Assembly (NCBI RefSeq): GCF_014195505.1
Contig: NZ_JACIBV010000001.1
Span: 2,232,001-2,296,000, forward strand
Origin: Nonomuraea dietziae
GTDB lineage: Bacteria > Actinomycetota > Actinomycetes > Streptosporangiales > Streptosporangiaceae
Length of the DNA stretch: 64,000 nucleotides
Direction of reading: 5' to 3'
Numbering within the stretch: the first letter of the stretch is position 1; the number at the start of each line of letters is the position of its first letter. The notes beneath the pieces are model-generated. The model searched no databases and was not told the origin of the DNA. It saw only the letters and a program-made list of their open reading frames with translations. Positions 16,573 to 24,683 of the stretch are shown in pieces. Made by a program: the position numbers and the translations under genes.

Positions 16573-18513
16573 GTGCGTTCAGGGGAGGACGCCCCGGGCT
16601 ACCGGGTGCTCGACACGGCGGGCCAGGGCGGGTTCGGCGTGGTCTACAAGGCCTACCAGGAGCGCCTCGACCGGGTCGTGGCGCTCAAGGTCCTGACCGT
16701 CGACAGGGTCGACCAGCGGACCATGCGCAGGTTCCAGCGCGAGTTGCAGCTCACGGGGCGGCTGACCGGGCATCCGAACGTGGTCACCGTCTTCGACACG
16801 GGCACGACGCGGGCGGGCAAGCCGTACATCGCCATGGAGTTCTTCGAGAACGGCTCGCTGCGCGACAGGGTGCGCGCGCAGGGGCCGCTGCCGCTGGCCG
16901 ACGTGCTGCGCACCGGCGTGAAGCTGGCCGCCGCCCTGGCGGCGGTGCACGAGGCGGGGGTGCTGCACGGCGACATCAAGCCGCAGAACATCCTCGTCTC
17001 CCGGTACGGCGAGCCTGCGATCGCCGACTTCGGCGTCGCGAGGGTGGTCGACTCGTCCGAGATGTCGGTGACGTCGCAGGCCTTCACCCCCTTGCACGCG
17101 GCGCCCGAGGTGGTCAGCGGACAGCCGCACAGCGTCGCGTCGGACGTCTACTCGCTCGGGTCCACGCTCTACCATCTGCTGGCCGGGCAGCCGGCCTTCC
17201 ACTCGCCGACCGACCCTTCGATCGCGCCGCTGATGTTCAGGGTGCTCAGCAGTGAGCCGCCGCCCATCAACAGGCCGGACGTGCCGTCGATCGCGACGGA
17301 GGCGATCCTGCGGGCGATGGCCAAGACGCCGGGCGAGCGGTACGAGTCGGCGTGGGCGTTCGCGAGGCGGCTGAGGGAGGTGCAGGAGGCGCTCGGGCTG
17401 CCGGTCACGGACCTGGTGTCCGCCGAGCCCGCGCCCGCCACCGTGGCGGAGGCGCCCCCTCCTGCCCGCACCTCCCCTTACGCGCCCCCTTCGGACGCCT
17501 CCCCCTACGCGCCTCCTTCGCATGGCGGCCCGCCCTACGCGCCGCCCTCCCAGGACGGCTCCCCTTACGCGCCTCCCCACCAGAACAGCTCCCCTTACGC
17601 ACCGCCCACGCATGCGGGTTCGCCCTACGGGCCTGTCGCGGCTTCGCCCTTCGCTCCCTCTGACGGATCGCCGTTCGCCCCCGGTTCGGGTCCCGTCACC
17701 GCGTCACCAGGTCCCGCCTTCGGCGCAGGACAGCCGACGACCCCCTCCCCCGTCTCCCCATCCTCCGCGAACTCTCTCGCCTCCCCGGCTTTCCCTGCCT
17801 CCCCGAGCTCCGTCGGCTTCCCCCCGGACCTCGGCGCCATGGGCACCGCAGGCTCGATAGGCACCGCAGGCTCGATGGGCACCGCAGGCTCCGGCACCGC
17901 AGGCTCGATGGGCACCGTGAGCGATGCAGGTTCCGCAGCCTTTGGAGGCTCCCTGGGCGTGGGCGGCTCCCCGGGTGGCGTGGGTGCGACGCAGGCTGAG
18001 GGGAGGCATGCCTCGACGACGCCCGTCGAGACGCGTGGGTCGCGGGTGCGGGGCAACGTGGTGATCGGCGCGTCAGTCGTGGCCGTGGCCGTGGCCGTCG
18101 CGGGAACGGTCCTCGCCTTCGTCCTTCCCGGACAGAACCAGCAGCCTCAGCCCACAGCCCAGGCCTCCAAGCGGCCGCAGTCGGCCTCGACCAAGCCCGC
18201 CGAGATCAGCAAGGCGGCTCTGGCCGCGCTGGCGCCCCGAAGGCTACGGGTGGTCTCCGACAAGGGGGCCGCGGTCACGGTCCAGTGGACGCTGCCCGCG
18301 AAGACCCGCCGCTACCCGCTGGTCCTGCAGCGCGAGCCCGCCGACGGCCAGCAGCTCATGACGATGGAGGCGGGCGCCACCTCTGCCAGGGTGCTGGGCC
18401 TCGACCCGGACACCGGCTACTGCTTCCTGGTGGGCGCGGCGCTGGAGATCAGCCAGAAGAGCACGGTCGCCTGGTCGAAGCCGCACTGCATCAGAGGCGC
18501 GGTGAGCCGCTGA
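16573..18513 (+). CDS. Membrane Ser/Thr protein kinase with repetitive linker and extracellular FN3-like domain
   Basis: A 646-residue kinase starting at GTG 16573 behind GGGGGAGG. The kinase domain (~10-270) has the glycine loop GQGGFGVVYKAY, ATP-binding K39 in VALKVL, the catalytic loop HGDIKPQN (HGD rather than HRD) and DFG. A ~220-residue linker follows: six or so SPYAPP repeats, then SPFAP and GTAGSMGTAGS repeats. A transmembrane helix (~496-518) leads to an extracellular ~120-residue beta domain with a fibronectin-like VQWTLPA and PDTGYCFLV. The architecture is PknB-like sensing, but without PASTA repeats, so the ligand is unknown. Confidence 0.93.
   Translation: MRSGEDAPGYRVLDTAGQGGFGVVYKAYQERLDRVVALKVLTVDRVDQRTMRRFQRELQLTGRLTGHPNVVTVFDTGTTRAGKPYIAMEFFENGSLRDRVRAQGPLPLADVLRTGVKLAAALAAVHEAGVLHGDIKPQNILVSRYGEPAIADFGVARVVDSSEMSVTSQAFTPLHAAPEVVSGQPHSVASDVYSLGSTLYHLLAGQPAFHSPTDPSIAPLMFRVLSSEPPPINRPDVPSIATEAILRAMAKTPGERYESAWAFARRLREVQEALGLPVTDLVSAEPAPATVAEAPPPARTSPYAPPSDASPYAPPSHGGPPYAPPSQDGSPYAPPHQNSSPYAPPTHAGSPYGPVAASPFAPSDGSPFAPGSGPVTASPGPAFGAGQPTTPSPVSPSSANSLASPAFPASPSSVGFPPDLGAMGTAGSIGTAGSMGTAGSGTAGSMGTVSDAGSAAFGGSLGVGGSPGGVGATQAEGRHASTTPVETRGSRVRGNVVIGASVVAVAVAVAGTVLAFVLPGQNQQPQPTAQASKRPQSASTKPAEISKAALAALAPRRLRVVSDKGAAVTVQWTLPAKTRRYPLVLQREPADGQQLMTMEAGATSARVLGLDPDTGYCFLVGAALEISQKSTVAWSKPHCIRGAVSR
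17455..17925 (+). repeat. Coding minisatellites in the kinase linker
   Basis: DNA repeats of about 27-33 bp encode (T/S)SPYAPP units (17465-17640), and an 18-bp unit GGCACCGCAGGCTCGATG is repeated around 17850-17920 encoding GTAGSM. Unit lengths are multiples of three, so copy-number change keeps the frame. Confidence 0.7.
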
Positions 18514-19858
18514 GGAAGGCCCGGACATCAGCCACCTCCTCCGCCCACCCCCGAGCGTCGCCGCCCGGAGAGTCGCCGCCCCGGGAGCCGCCGCCCCTAG
18601 AGCCGCCGCCCCTGGAGCCCGTCTCCCCGAGAGCCCGCGAACCGCCGTCAGACTGCTCCCGCCCCTGTGGGTCGATCTCCCCGAGCTTCCCACGTCGACT
18701 CGAGACGTCCTCCCCGCGCTCTTCCTGCCCATCTTCCTCTCCACGGAAGTCGCCCCCGCCGAGCTCCGCCTTCCCACGGCGATCGTCCGGGCCTTCCGAC
18801 CGCCCACGACGGTCGATCTTCCCGAGCCCTTCCGCCACACGCAGGTCGTTCTCCGCGCGTTTCACCGGCCCATGCGGGCCGATCTCCCCGTGACGCTCAC
18901 GCCCATGCGACTCGCCGTTCCCCAGGCTCTCCCGCTCAGGCGCCTCGCTCTCCTCGAAGGGGCTGAGGGTCACCGTCTCGCCCTTGCGTGACCAGGTGCC
19001 TCTGATCACGCCGTCGACCAGCATGACCGGGCGGAGGATGCCGCCTCCGGGAAACACCTCGCGCCTGTGCCGCTCGTCGAGGATCGGCGTACGGTCCGCC
19101 CACCCCATCAGGTACTCGTCGAAGGCGGGCGCCAGCCGTACCCCGCCCGGCTCGGAGGCATCGTCCACGGCAGAGGGGGCGGCCAGCCGGAAGGCGGTGC
19201 GGGCGGTGCCCACGGGCAGCCCCGACCAGGCGGACAGGTCCTCGGGGGTGGCGGGAGCGTGGGCGCGCAGGTAGCGGACGGCCAGCTCCGCCAGCGCCCT
19301 GTCACGGTCGGGCTCGAAGGAGATCGGCGCGCCCAGCCAGTCGGCCGCGTGGACGTAGGTCGGCTTCCCGCCCTTGAGCGGCCCCAGGACGGCGAGGCCG
19401 TGGAAGGCGGCGAGTGCCACGAGGTGGACGACGCCCTGGCCCTTTGCTCGACCCGCGAGCCGTTCCTCGAGTTGGGCCTTGGTGAGCGGGCCCTGTCCCG
19501 CGAGGGCGCGGTCGATCAGGTGCGGCAGGTCGTCGCCCGTGACACCTTCCTGGGCGAGCCTGCGCAGGGTGCCGGTGTCGTTGCGAGTGAGGGCGAGCAG
19601 CCACGGCAGATCGTCGCGGTGCACGAAGTGGAGGGTTCCGCGCGGGCCCCACGCCCTGACGATCTCGCGGGAGCGCCAGGCGTCCTCGATCTGCGCGACG
19701 GTGAGGGTGGCGGATCTGGCGCGGAAGGCGAGCAGCGCGGAGGGCACGTCCTGCGCCTGGACGGCCAGCAGGTGGCGCACCATCTCCCCTGGGCCGAGCC
19801 CCGGCGGCCGGTGGAGGAGCTGGGCGGTCATGCGGGCGCTGCGCGTCTGGTTCGGCAC
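18491..19858 (-). CDS. Winged-helix DNA-binding protein (AlkZ/YcaQ-like, HTH_42) with C-terminal low-complexity insert
   Basis: About 455 residues from GTG 19858 (ATG 19831 is an alternative). Family features: LLAVQAQD near the N-terminus, AWGPRGTLHFVHRDDLPWL, the winged-helix segment PLTKAQLEERLAG, APAFDEYLMGWADRT, and GGGILRPVMLVDGVIRGTWSRKG. Related proteins include DNA glycosylases that unhook crosslinks, though most actinobacterial members are untested. Between VTLSPFEE and the conserved terminal helix WAEEVADVRAFL lie ~125 residues rich in Gly, Glu, Arg and Ser, absent from typical members. It converges with the kinase gene and overlaps it by 23 bp. Confidence 0.85.
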   Translation of the reverse strand: MPNQTRSARMTAQLLHRPPGLGPGEMVRHLLAVQAQDVPSALLAFRARSATLTVAQIEDAWRSREIVRAWGPRGTLHFVHRDDLPWLLALTRNDTGTLRRLAQEGVTGDDLPHLIDRALAGQGPLTKAQLEERLAGRAKGQGVVHLVALAAFHGLAVLGPLKGGKPTYVHAADWLGAPISFEPDRDRALAELAVRYLRAHAPATPEDLSAWSGLPVGTARTAFRLAAPSAVDDASEPGGVRLAPAFDEYLMGWADRTPILDERHRREVFPGGGILRPVMLVDGVIRGTWSRKGETVTLSPFEESEAPERESLGNGESHGRERHGEIGPHGPVKRAENDLRVAEGLGKIDRRGRSEGPDDRRGKAELGGGDFRGEEDGQEERGEDVSSRRGKLGEIDPQGREQSDGGSRALGETGSRGGGSRGGGSRGGDSPGGDARGWAEEVADVRAFLSGSPRL

Positions 19859-20010
19859 AGCCGGGAGCCTACTGCCCGTCCCTCCCCGGCCATCGCCCCG
19901 GTCACCAACCGCTCCGATCCGGACCTCTCGAAGAACCCGAACAGCGGACGCGCTCTCAAAGGACCCGAACATCGGAAGAGAAAAGGGACTGGAACAACCG
20001 GACGGGACGC

Positions 20011-20250
20011 GGATCGAGGGGCCCGGGTTCACGGGGTGCGGGGCCCACCGGGTGCGGGACCCACCGGGTGCGGGATCCACCGGGTGCGGGGTTCTTGTGT
20101 TGAGGCGGTGGCCAGGCGAGTGCGGGGGCCCGGGATCGAGGGGGCCAGGGATCGAGGGGGTGCGGTGTCGAGGGGGCCCGGGATCGAGGGGGCCAGGGAT
20201 CGAGGGGGTGCGGTGTCGAGGGGGTGCGGTGTCGAGGGGGTGCGGGGTTC
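20011..20250. repeat. 16-bp GC-rich minisatellite
   Basis: In the ~390-bp gap between the winged-helix gene and the transglutaminase-like gene, two blocks of 16-bp units occur. The first (~20030-20092) repeats CACCGGGTGCGGGACC-type units about four times. The second (~20134-20248) repeats GATCGAGGGGGTGCGG or TGTCGAGGGGGTGCGG about seven times. The array ends at the stop codon of the downstream minus-strand gene. Nothing else recognisable lies in this gap. Confidence 0.8.
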
Positions 20251-22651
20251 AGGGGCGGATGAGGGTCTTCGGGTTGAGGCGGTGGGTCAGGCGGGTGCGG
20301 AGGGGGGTGGTTCGGCGGGTGTGGGCGCGGATGGCGTCGCTGTAGCGCCAGGCCTCGGAGGCGGCGTGCGGCGGGAGGGTGTCCGGGGCGTAGCGGACGT
20401 GGTTGGCGAGGGCGGCGAGCGGCTGCAGCTCTTCGACGGCTGGGTGCCTTGCCACAATCTCGGAGGCGGTGAGTGAGTGCTTACCGACCACGCCGAGGTC
20501 CTGGCAGGCCTGGTGCCAGGCGCCCATGACCCGTCGCGCGTCAGGAGTGGCCCCGCGCCGCGAGCGGCGGCGCCACCACGGCAGCACCAGCGCGAGCAGG
20601 AGGTAGGCGGCCACGACAACGGGGGCGATCACCCACCAGTGCGACGTGCTCTCGGCCACCGGCACGGGCTTGCCCTTGGGTGCGGGCTCCTTGGCCTTGG
20701 AGGCGCCGCTCTGGCCGAACTCCCCCTCCAGCTTCTCGCTCTCCTCGATCGCCGAGGAGACGACGTCGTGGTCGTCCTTCGCGCCGCTCTTGCCCGGTGT
20801 GGGGTAGAACGGCCGCCATCCCAGCTTGTCGAACTTGATCTCCGCCCACGCCATGACGTCGCCCGAGCGCACGTGGTAGACGCCGTCCTTCGCCTGCCCT
20901 GGCCGGAAGCCCACGACGACCCTGGCGGGCAGTCCGAGCGTGCGGGCCATGAGCGCGAAGGACGAGGCGAACTGCTCGGAGGTGCCCCGGTAGGTGGTGT
21001 CGAGGAAGAACTCCAGCGCCTTGAGCGAGTGCCCGGGGGGCGCGGTGATGTCGTACTTGGCGGTGGTGCGCAGGAAGTTCTGCAGCCGGTAGGCCTGCCT
21101 GATCGGCACGTCGGCTCCGCGCGTGGCGTCCTGGGCCAGCTTCCTGAACAGCTTCTCCTGCGGGCCTGCGGGGAACGCCGTCAGGCCGGGGTCGGCCACC
21201 GGCACGGCGTGCAGCAGCTCGTCCTTCGTGGGGGCGGCCACCTCGGAGGTCACCTGATAGGTGAAGCCCTTCCCCGTCGCCGCCGAGGTCAGCAGCGCCC
21301 CGCTCTCGGGATCGGCGGCCAGCCCCCGCGCGCCCTTCACCTCCACGGGACGGTCGGCGGCGGGCAGCCAGGTGCCGGGCAGCCCCTGGAAGGTGACCGT
21401 CTGCCGCACGGTCGTGGTGGCGCCGGTCCAGGCGTCCGACGGCACCCTGCCGCCGGTCGGCTGGAAGCGGCCGCTGGAGGTCCAGCGCACGCCGTCGTAA
21501 CGGTCGAGGACGGCCAGCCGCCAGTTGAGCGGTTTGTCGGCTTTCACGGTGAACAGCGGCCTGTCGGGGATCTGCAGCCAGGCCGAGACCCTGTCGAGCG
21601 GGCTGACGCTGTCGACTCTGACCGGCGGCGGCAGCTCGGCGTCCCTTCTCGGGTCGTACGGCTCCCGCGCCATCGGCAGCACCGGCCCGAGCAGCGCGGC
21701 GGCCAGCGTCACGACGCCGATCGCGGGCAGCACGGGCAGCAGCCACAGGGCGGGCCTGTCCTCGCGCAGCACCAGCAGAAGGCCGACCATGACGAGGAGC
21801 GCCGCGGACGTGGCCAGGTTGGAGCCCTCGCCGTCGACGCCGAGCACGAGCGCGACGCCGTACACGAGGAGGGCGGGCAGCGCGGGCGCGATCCTCAGCC
21901 GGGTACGGGTGAGGGTCTCGGCGCCGGTGACGGCGGCGAGCCAGACCAGCGTGTGCGTCAGGATCAGCAGCCGGGGCTCGGCGGGCGCGGGCAGCAGGGT
22001 GGTGAGCAGAGCCTGCCAGGAGTTGGTGAGATCACTCGCGAAGGCGAGGGTGAAGGCGCCGTAGAGCGGGACGGCCGCCGCGAGCCAGAGGACGACGTCC
22101 AGGACTAGCGCGAGCCACAGCGGCCTGTTCCTGGTCAGCGCGGCGACGACGGCGGGGACGAGGGCGGCGGGGACCACGACGGTCAGCAGTTCGGCGGCGG
22201 GGAAGACGCGGTGGAAGCCCCATCCGGCGGTCGCGGCGAGCGCCGCCACGACGGCAGGCCCGGCGATCCGCCGCCACAGCGCGACCTCGGCGACGCGCGC
22301 GCCGTCCCGCCGGCCGCGCCGCCTCGAGGCGGTTCCCCGAGCGCGCCTGGAGGAGGACCCAGGGGACGTGGGGGGCGGCGCCGCGGCGGGCACGACGGAA
22401 GGCCCTGAGGGCGGCGCTGCGGCAGGCGCACCCCCAGACCCCCAGGCCGCCCCCGAGGCAGACGCGAGTGAGGGACCCGAGGGCGATGCGAGTGAAGGAC
22501 CCGAGAAAGACGCGGGCGAGTGACCCGGGGGAGACACGGGCGAAGGACCCGAGAAAGACGCAGGCGGAGGACCCGAGAAAGACACGGGCGGAGGACCCGA
22601 GGGAGACGCGGGCGGGGGGCCCTGAGGCGGCGGGGGCGGTGGGGCGGTCAT
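20249..22651 (-). CDS. Transglutaminase-like membrane protein with replaced catalytic triad
   Basis: An 800-residue protein, start at ATG 22651, overlapping the DUF58 stop (ATGA). Order: Pro/Ser-rich repeats (1-~115), about six transmembrane helices (~125-345), an extracytoplasmic region with the transglutaminase core (~470-630), a C-terminal transmembrane helix (~670), then a cytoplasmic DUF4129-like tail (HSLTASEIVARHP). The core aligns as RGTSEQFASSFALMARTLGLPARVVVGF, GDVMAWAEIKF and FYPTP, where enzymes have Cys, His and Asp; here these are S558, M600 and Y616. The protein is probably non-catalytic and acts with MoxR and DUF58 in envelope protein assembly (inferred). Confidence 0.88.
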   Translation of the reverse strand: MTAPPPPPPQGPPPASPSGPPPVSFSGPPPASFSGPSPVSPPGHSPASFSGPSLASPSGPSLASASGAAWGSGGAPAAAPPSGPSVVPAAAPPPTSPGSSSRRARGTASRRRGRRDGARVAEVALWRRIAGPAVVAALAATAGWGFHRVFPAAELLTVVVPAALVPAVVAALTRNRPLWLALVLDVVLWLAAAVPLYGAFTLAFASDLTNSWQALLTTLLPAPAEPRLLILTHTLVWLAAVTGAETLTRTRLRIAPALPALLVYGVALVLGVDGEGSNLATSAALLVMVGLLLVLREDRPALWLLPVLPAIGVVTLAAALLGPVLPMAREPYDPRRDAELPPPVRVDSVSPLDRVSAWLQIPDRPLFTVKADKPLNWRLAVLDRYDGVRWTSSGRFQPTGGRVPSDAWTGATTTVRQTVTFQGLPGTWLPAADRPVEVKGARGLAADPESGALLTSAATGKGFTYQVTSEVAAPTKDELLHAVPVADPGLTAFPAGPQEKLFRKLAQDATRGADVPIRQAYRLQNFLRTTAKYDITAPPGHSLKALEFFLDTTYRGTSEQFASSFALMARTLGLPARVVVGFRPGQAKDGVYHVRSGDVMAWAEIKFDKLGWRPFYPTPGKSGAKDDHDVVSSAIEESEKLEGEFGQSGASKAKEPAPKGKPVPVAESTSHWWVIAPVVVAAYLLLALVLPWWRRRSRRGATPDARRVMGAWHQACQDLGVVGKHSLTASEIVARHPAVEELQPLAALANHVRYAPDTLPPHAASEAWRYSDAIRAHTRRTTPLRTRLTHRLNPKTLIRP
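22465..22625 (-). repeat. Coding minisatellite (~24 bp unit) at the transglutaminase-like N-terminus
   Basis: Tandem ~24-bp units of the type GACCCGAGAAAGACGCGGGCGGAG (plus strand) encode SFSGPPPA/SPSGPSLA repeats in the cytoplasmic N-terminal tail. The repeats keep frame. Confidence 0.7.
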
Positions 22652-23721
22652 CGGGTGGTCCAGACGTACGACAGGGCGTCGAGGTCGCCCAGGCGGAGCG
22701 TGACGACCCCCGGCACGCTGACCTCGGCCGAGCCGGTGAACACGCAGATCACCCTGTCGAACCTCTTCCTGACGGCCGCGGCCCTCGCGGCCTCGGCAGG
22801 GTCGGCGGTGACCAGGACGAGGGAGCCGCCGCCCCGCGCCAGCCGTACCGCCTCGCGCGCGTCGCCCGCCCGCACCAGGGCGAGGCGGTCGAGAACCAGC
22901 TCGGCGTCGGACTTGGTCTCGGCCAGCACGCCCTCGCCGGTGATGAGCCGCACGGGGAAGCCCGCGCGAGCGGCGGCCAGCGCGACGGAGGCGGCGGCGT
23001 CCACGGACAGCTCGGTCAGGTCGCGGGTGTCGAGGACGACGGTGGTGGTGGGCAGGCTGGCGTCGATGAGCTGGCGGACCATGAGGGTGCCCGTGCGGGC
23101 GCTGGAGCGCCAGTGGACGTGGCGCAGGTCGTCGCCGACGACGTACTCGCGCAGGGTGTGGAAGGTGACCGTACCGCTGGGCGCGTTGTCGCTGGTCGGG
23201 CCCTCCAGATGGTGGGCGCGTCCGGAAGGGGGGACGGGCAGCGCGACCGTGCGGGGCCGCACCAGGAGGGTGACGGCCTCGCCGTACTCGCGGACCCTGC
23301 GGGTGAGGCCGAGCGGGTCGGCGCGGATCAGCAGCAGCGGGCCGACGGGGATCTCGCCGCGCTCGTCCGTGGGCAGCGGGTAGGAGACGGTCCTGAGCGC
23401 GCGCCTGGGCAGGCGCGGCAGGTCCACGGTCTGCTCGCCCGCGCCGAACCTGTCGCGCGCCCGCAGCCCCGACAGCGCCCAGCCGCCCAGGTTGCGCACC
23501 TGAAGGACGGCCACCGCGGCGTCGCCGCGCGGCACCTTCAGCGGCGTCACCTCCCGCCGCACCTCCAGCTTGGGCCTGGGCGCGGTCCACGCCAGCGCGC
23601 AGGCCAGCGCCAGCAGCCCGCCGCTGGCCAGGACGGCGGGCTCGGGATAGCCGAGGACGTACGCCACGGCGTAGAGGACGAGCGACCCTGCGAGGGTGCC
23701 CCAGCCCAGCGGGGTCAGCAT
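22648..23721 (-). CDS. DUF58 domain protein
   Basis: A 357-residue protein. Two N-terminal transmembrane segments (residues ~5-45) are followed by a beta domain and the hallmark motif REYVVGDDLRHVHWRSSARTG (~190-210), then a vWA-like segment. DUF58 proteins almost always accompany MoxR ATPases and transglutaminase-like proteins, as here, and are thought to be envelope-linked adaptors. The gene lies 1 bp after the MoxR stop and overlaps the transglutaminase-like gene. Confidence 0.93.
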   Translation of the reverse strand: MLTPLGWGTLAGSLVLYAVAYVLGYPEPAVLASGGLLALACALAWTAPRPKLEVRREVTPLKVPRGDAAVAVLQVRNLGGWALSGLRARDRFGAGEQTVDLPRLPRRALRTVSYPLPTDERGEIPVGPLLLIRADPLGLTRRVREYGEAVTLLVRPRTVALPVPPSGRAHHLEGPTSDNAPSGTVTFHTLREYVVGDDLRHVHWRSSARTGTLMVRQLIDASLPTTTVVLDTRDLTELSVDAAASVALAAARAGFPVRLITGEGVLAETKSDAELVLDRLALVRAGDAREAVRLARGGGSLVLVTADPAEAARAAAVRKRFDRVICVFTGSAEVSVPGVVTLRLGDLDALSYVWTTR

Positions 23722-23722
23722 G

Positions 23723-24682
23723 TCAGGCCGCCTGGGGTACCGGCATTCCGGCCATGACCTCGCCCAGCACGTCGGCGGCGGTGCGCTGGCGCAGCTCGGC
23801 CTCGGGGGTGAGGATGAGCCGGTGCGCGATCACCGGGACCGCCAGGGCCTTGACGTCCTCGGGCACCACGTAGTGGCGGCCGGTGGAGGCTGCCCTGACC
23901 CTGCTGGCGCGCAGCAGCGCGAGGCTGGCGCGCGGGCTGGCGCCCAGGCGCAGGTTGGGGTTGGTCCTGGTGGAGGCGACCAGCGCGACGATGTAGTCGT
24001 AGACGGGGTCGGCGACGTGGATCTGACCGGCGAAGTCGATCATCGCGGCGACGTCGGAGGCGCGGGCCACCTGCGGCAGCCTGTCGACCTGGGGCCCGGC
24101 CTTGAGGATCTCGACCTCCGAGTAGTGGTCGGGGTAGCCGACGGAGATCTTCATGAGGAAGCGGTCGAGCTGCGCCTCCGGCAGCGGATAGGTGCCGTCC
24201 ATGTCGACGGGGTTCTGGGTGGCGACCACCATGAACGGCCTGGGCACGGGGTGCGGCTCGGCGTCGACGGTGACGCGGCGCTCCTCCATGACCTCCAGGA
24301 GCGCCGACTGCGTCTTGGGCGAGGCGCGGTTGATCTCGTCGGCCAGGACGATGTTGGCGAAGACCGGTCCCTGGTGGAACTCGAACTTCTGGTGCGCCTG
24401 GTTGAAGATCGACACGCCGGTGATGTCGCTGGGCAGCAGGTCGGGGGTGAACTGGATGCGCCGCCATTCGGCGTCGACGCTGGCGGCGACGGAGCGGGCG
24501 AGCGTGGTCTTGCCGGTGCCCGGCACGTCCTCCATGAGCAGGTGCCCCTCGGAGAACAGGCAGACCAGGGCCAGCTCGACGGCTTCGCGCTTGCCTCGGA
24601 TGGCGCGCTCGATGTTGCCCGCCATCAGCTGGAAGCGCTGCGCGAACTGCCCTGCCATGGCCGCGGTGTCCGGGTAGCTCAA
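23723..24682 (-). CDS. MoxR-family AAA+ ATPase
   Basis: A 319-residue AAA+ ATPase. Walker A is EDVPGTGKTT (~52-61), Walker B LADEINRASPKTQSALLEVMEE, sensor 1 ATQNPVDMDGTYPLPEAQLDRF, and the lid contains SPRASLALLRASR. The MoxR group uses ATP to remodel or load cofactors into partner complexes, usually vWA/DUF58 proteins. The reading frame opens with TTG at 24682, one base after the preceding stop; ATG 24658 is the other candidate. TTG fits the coupling distance, but homology begins only near residue 10. Confidence 0.93.
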   Translation of the reverse strand: MSYPDTAAMAGQFAQRFQLMAGNIERAIRGKREAVELALVCLFSEGHLLMEDVPGTGKTTLARSVAASVDAEWRRIQFTPDLLPSDITGVSIFNQAHQKFEFHQGPVFANIVLADEINRASPKTQSALLEVMEERRVTVDAEPHPVPRPFMVVATQNPVDMDGTYPLPEAQLDRFLMKISVGYPDHYSEVEILKAGPQVDRLPQVARASDVAAMIDFAGQIHVADPVYDYIVALVASTRTNPNLRLGASPRASLALLRASRVRAASTGRHYVVPEDVKALAVPVIAHRLILTPEAELRQRTAADVLGEVMAGMPVPQAA

Positions 24683-24683
24683 C

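Noticed and set aside
20011..20250. CRISPR array
   Set aside because: Units are contiguous 16-mers without unique spacers and there are no cas genes; it is a minisatellite.
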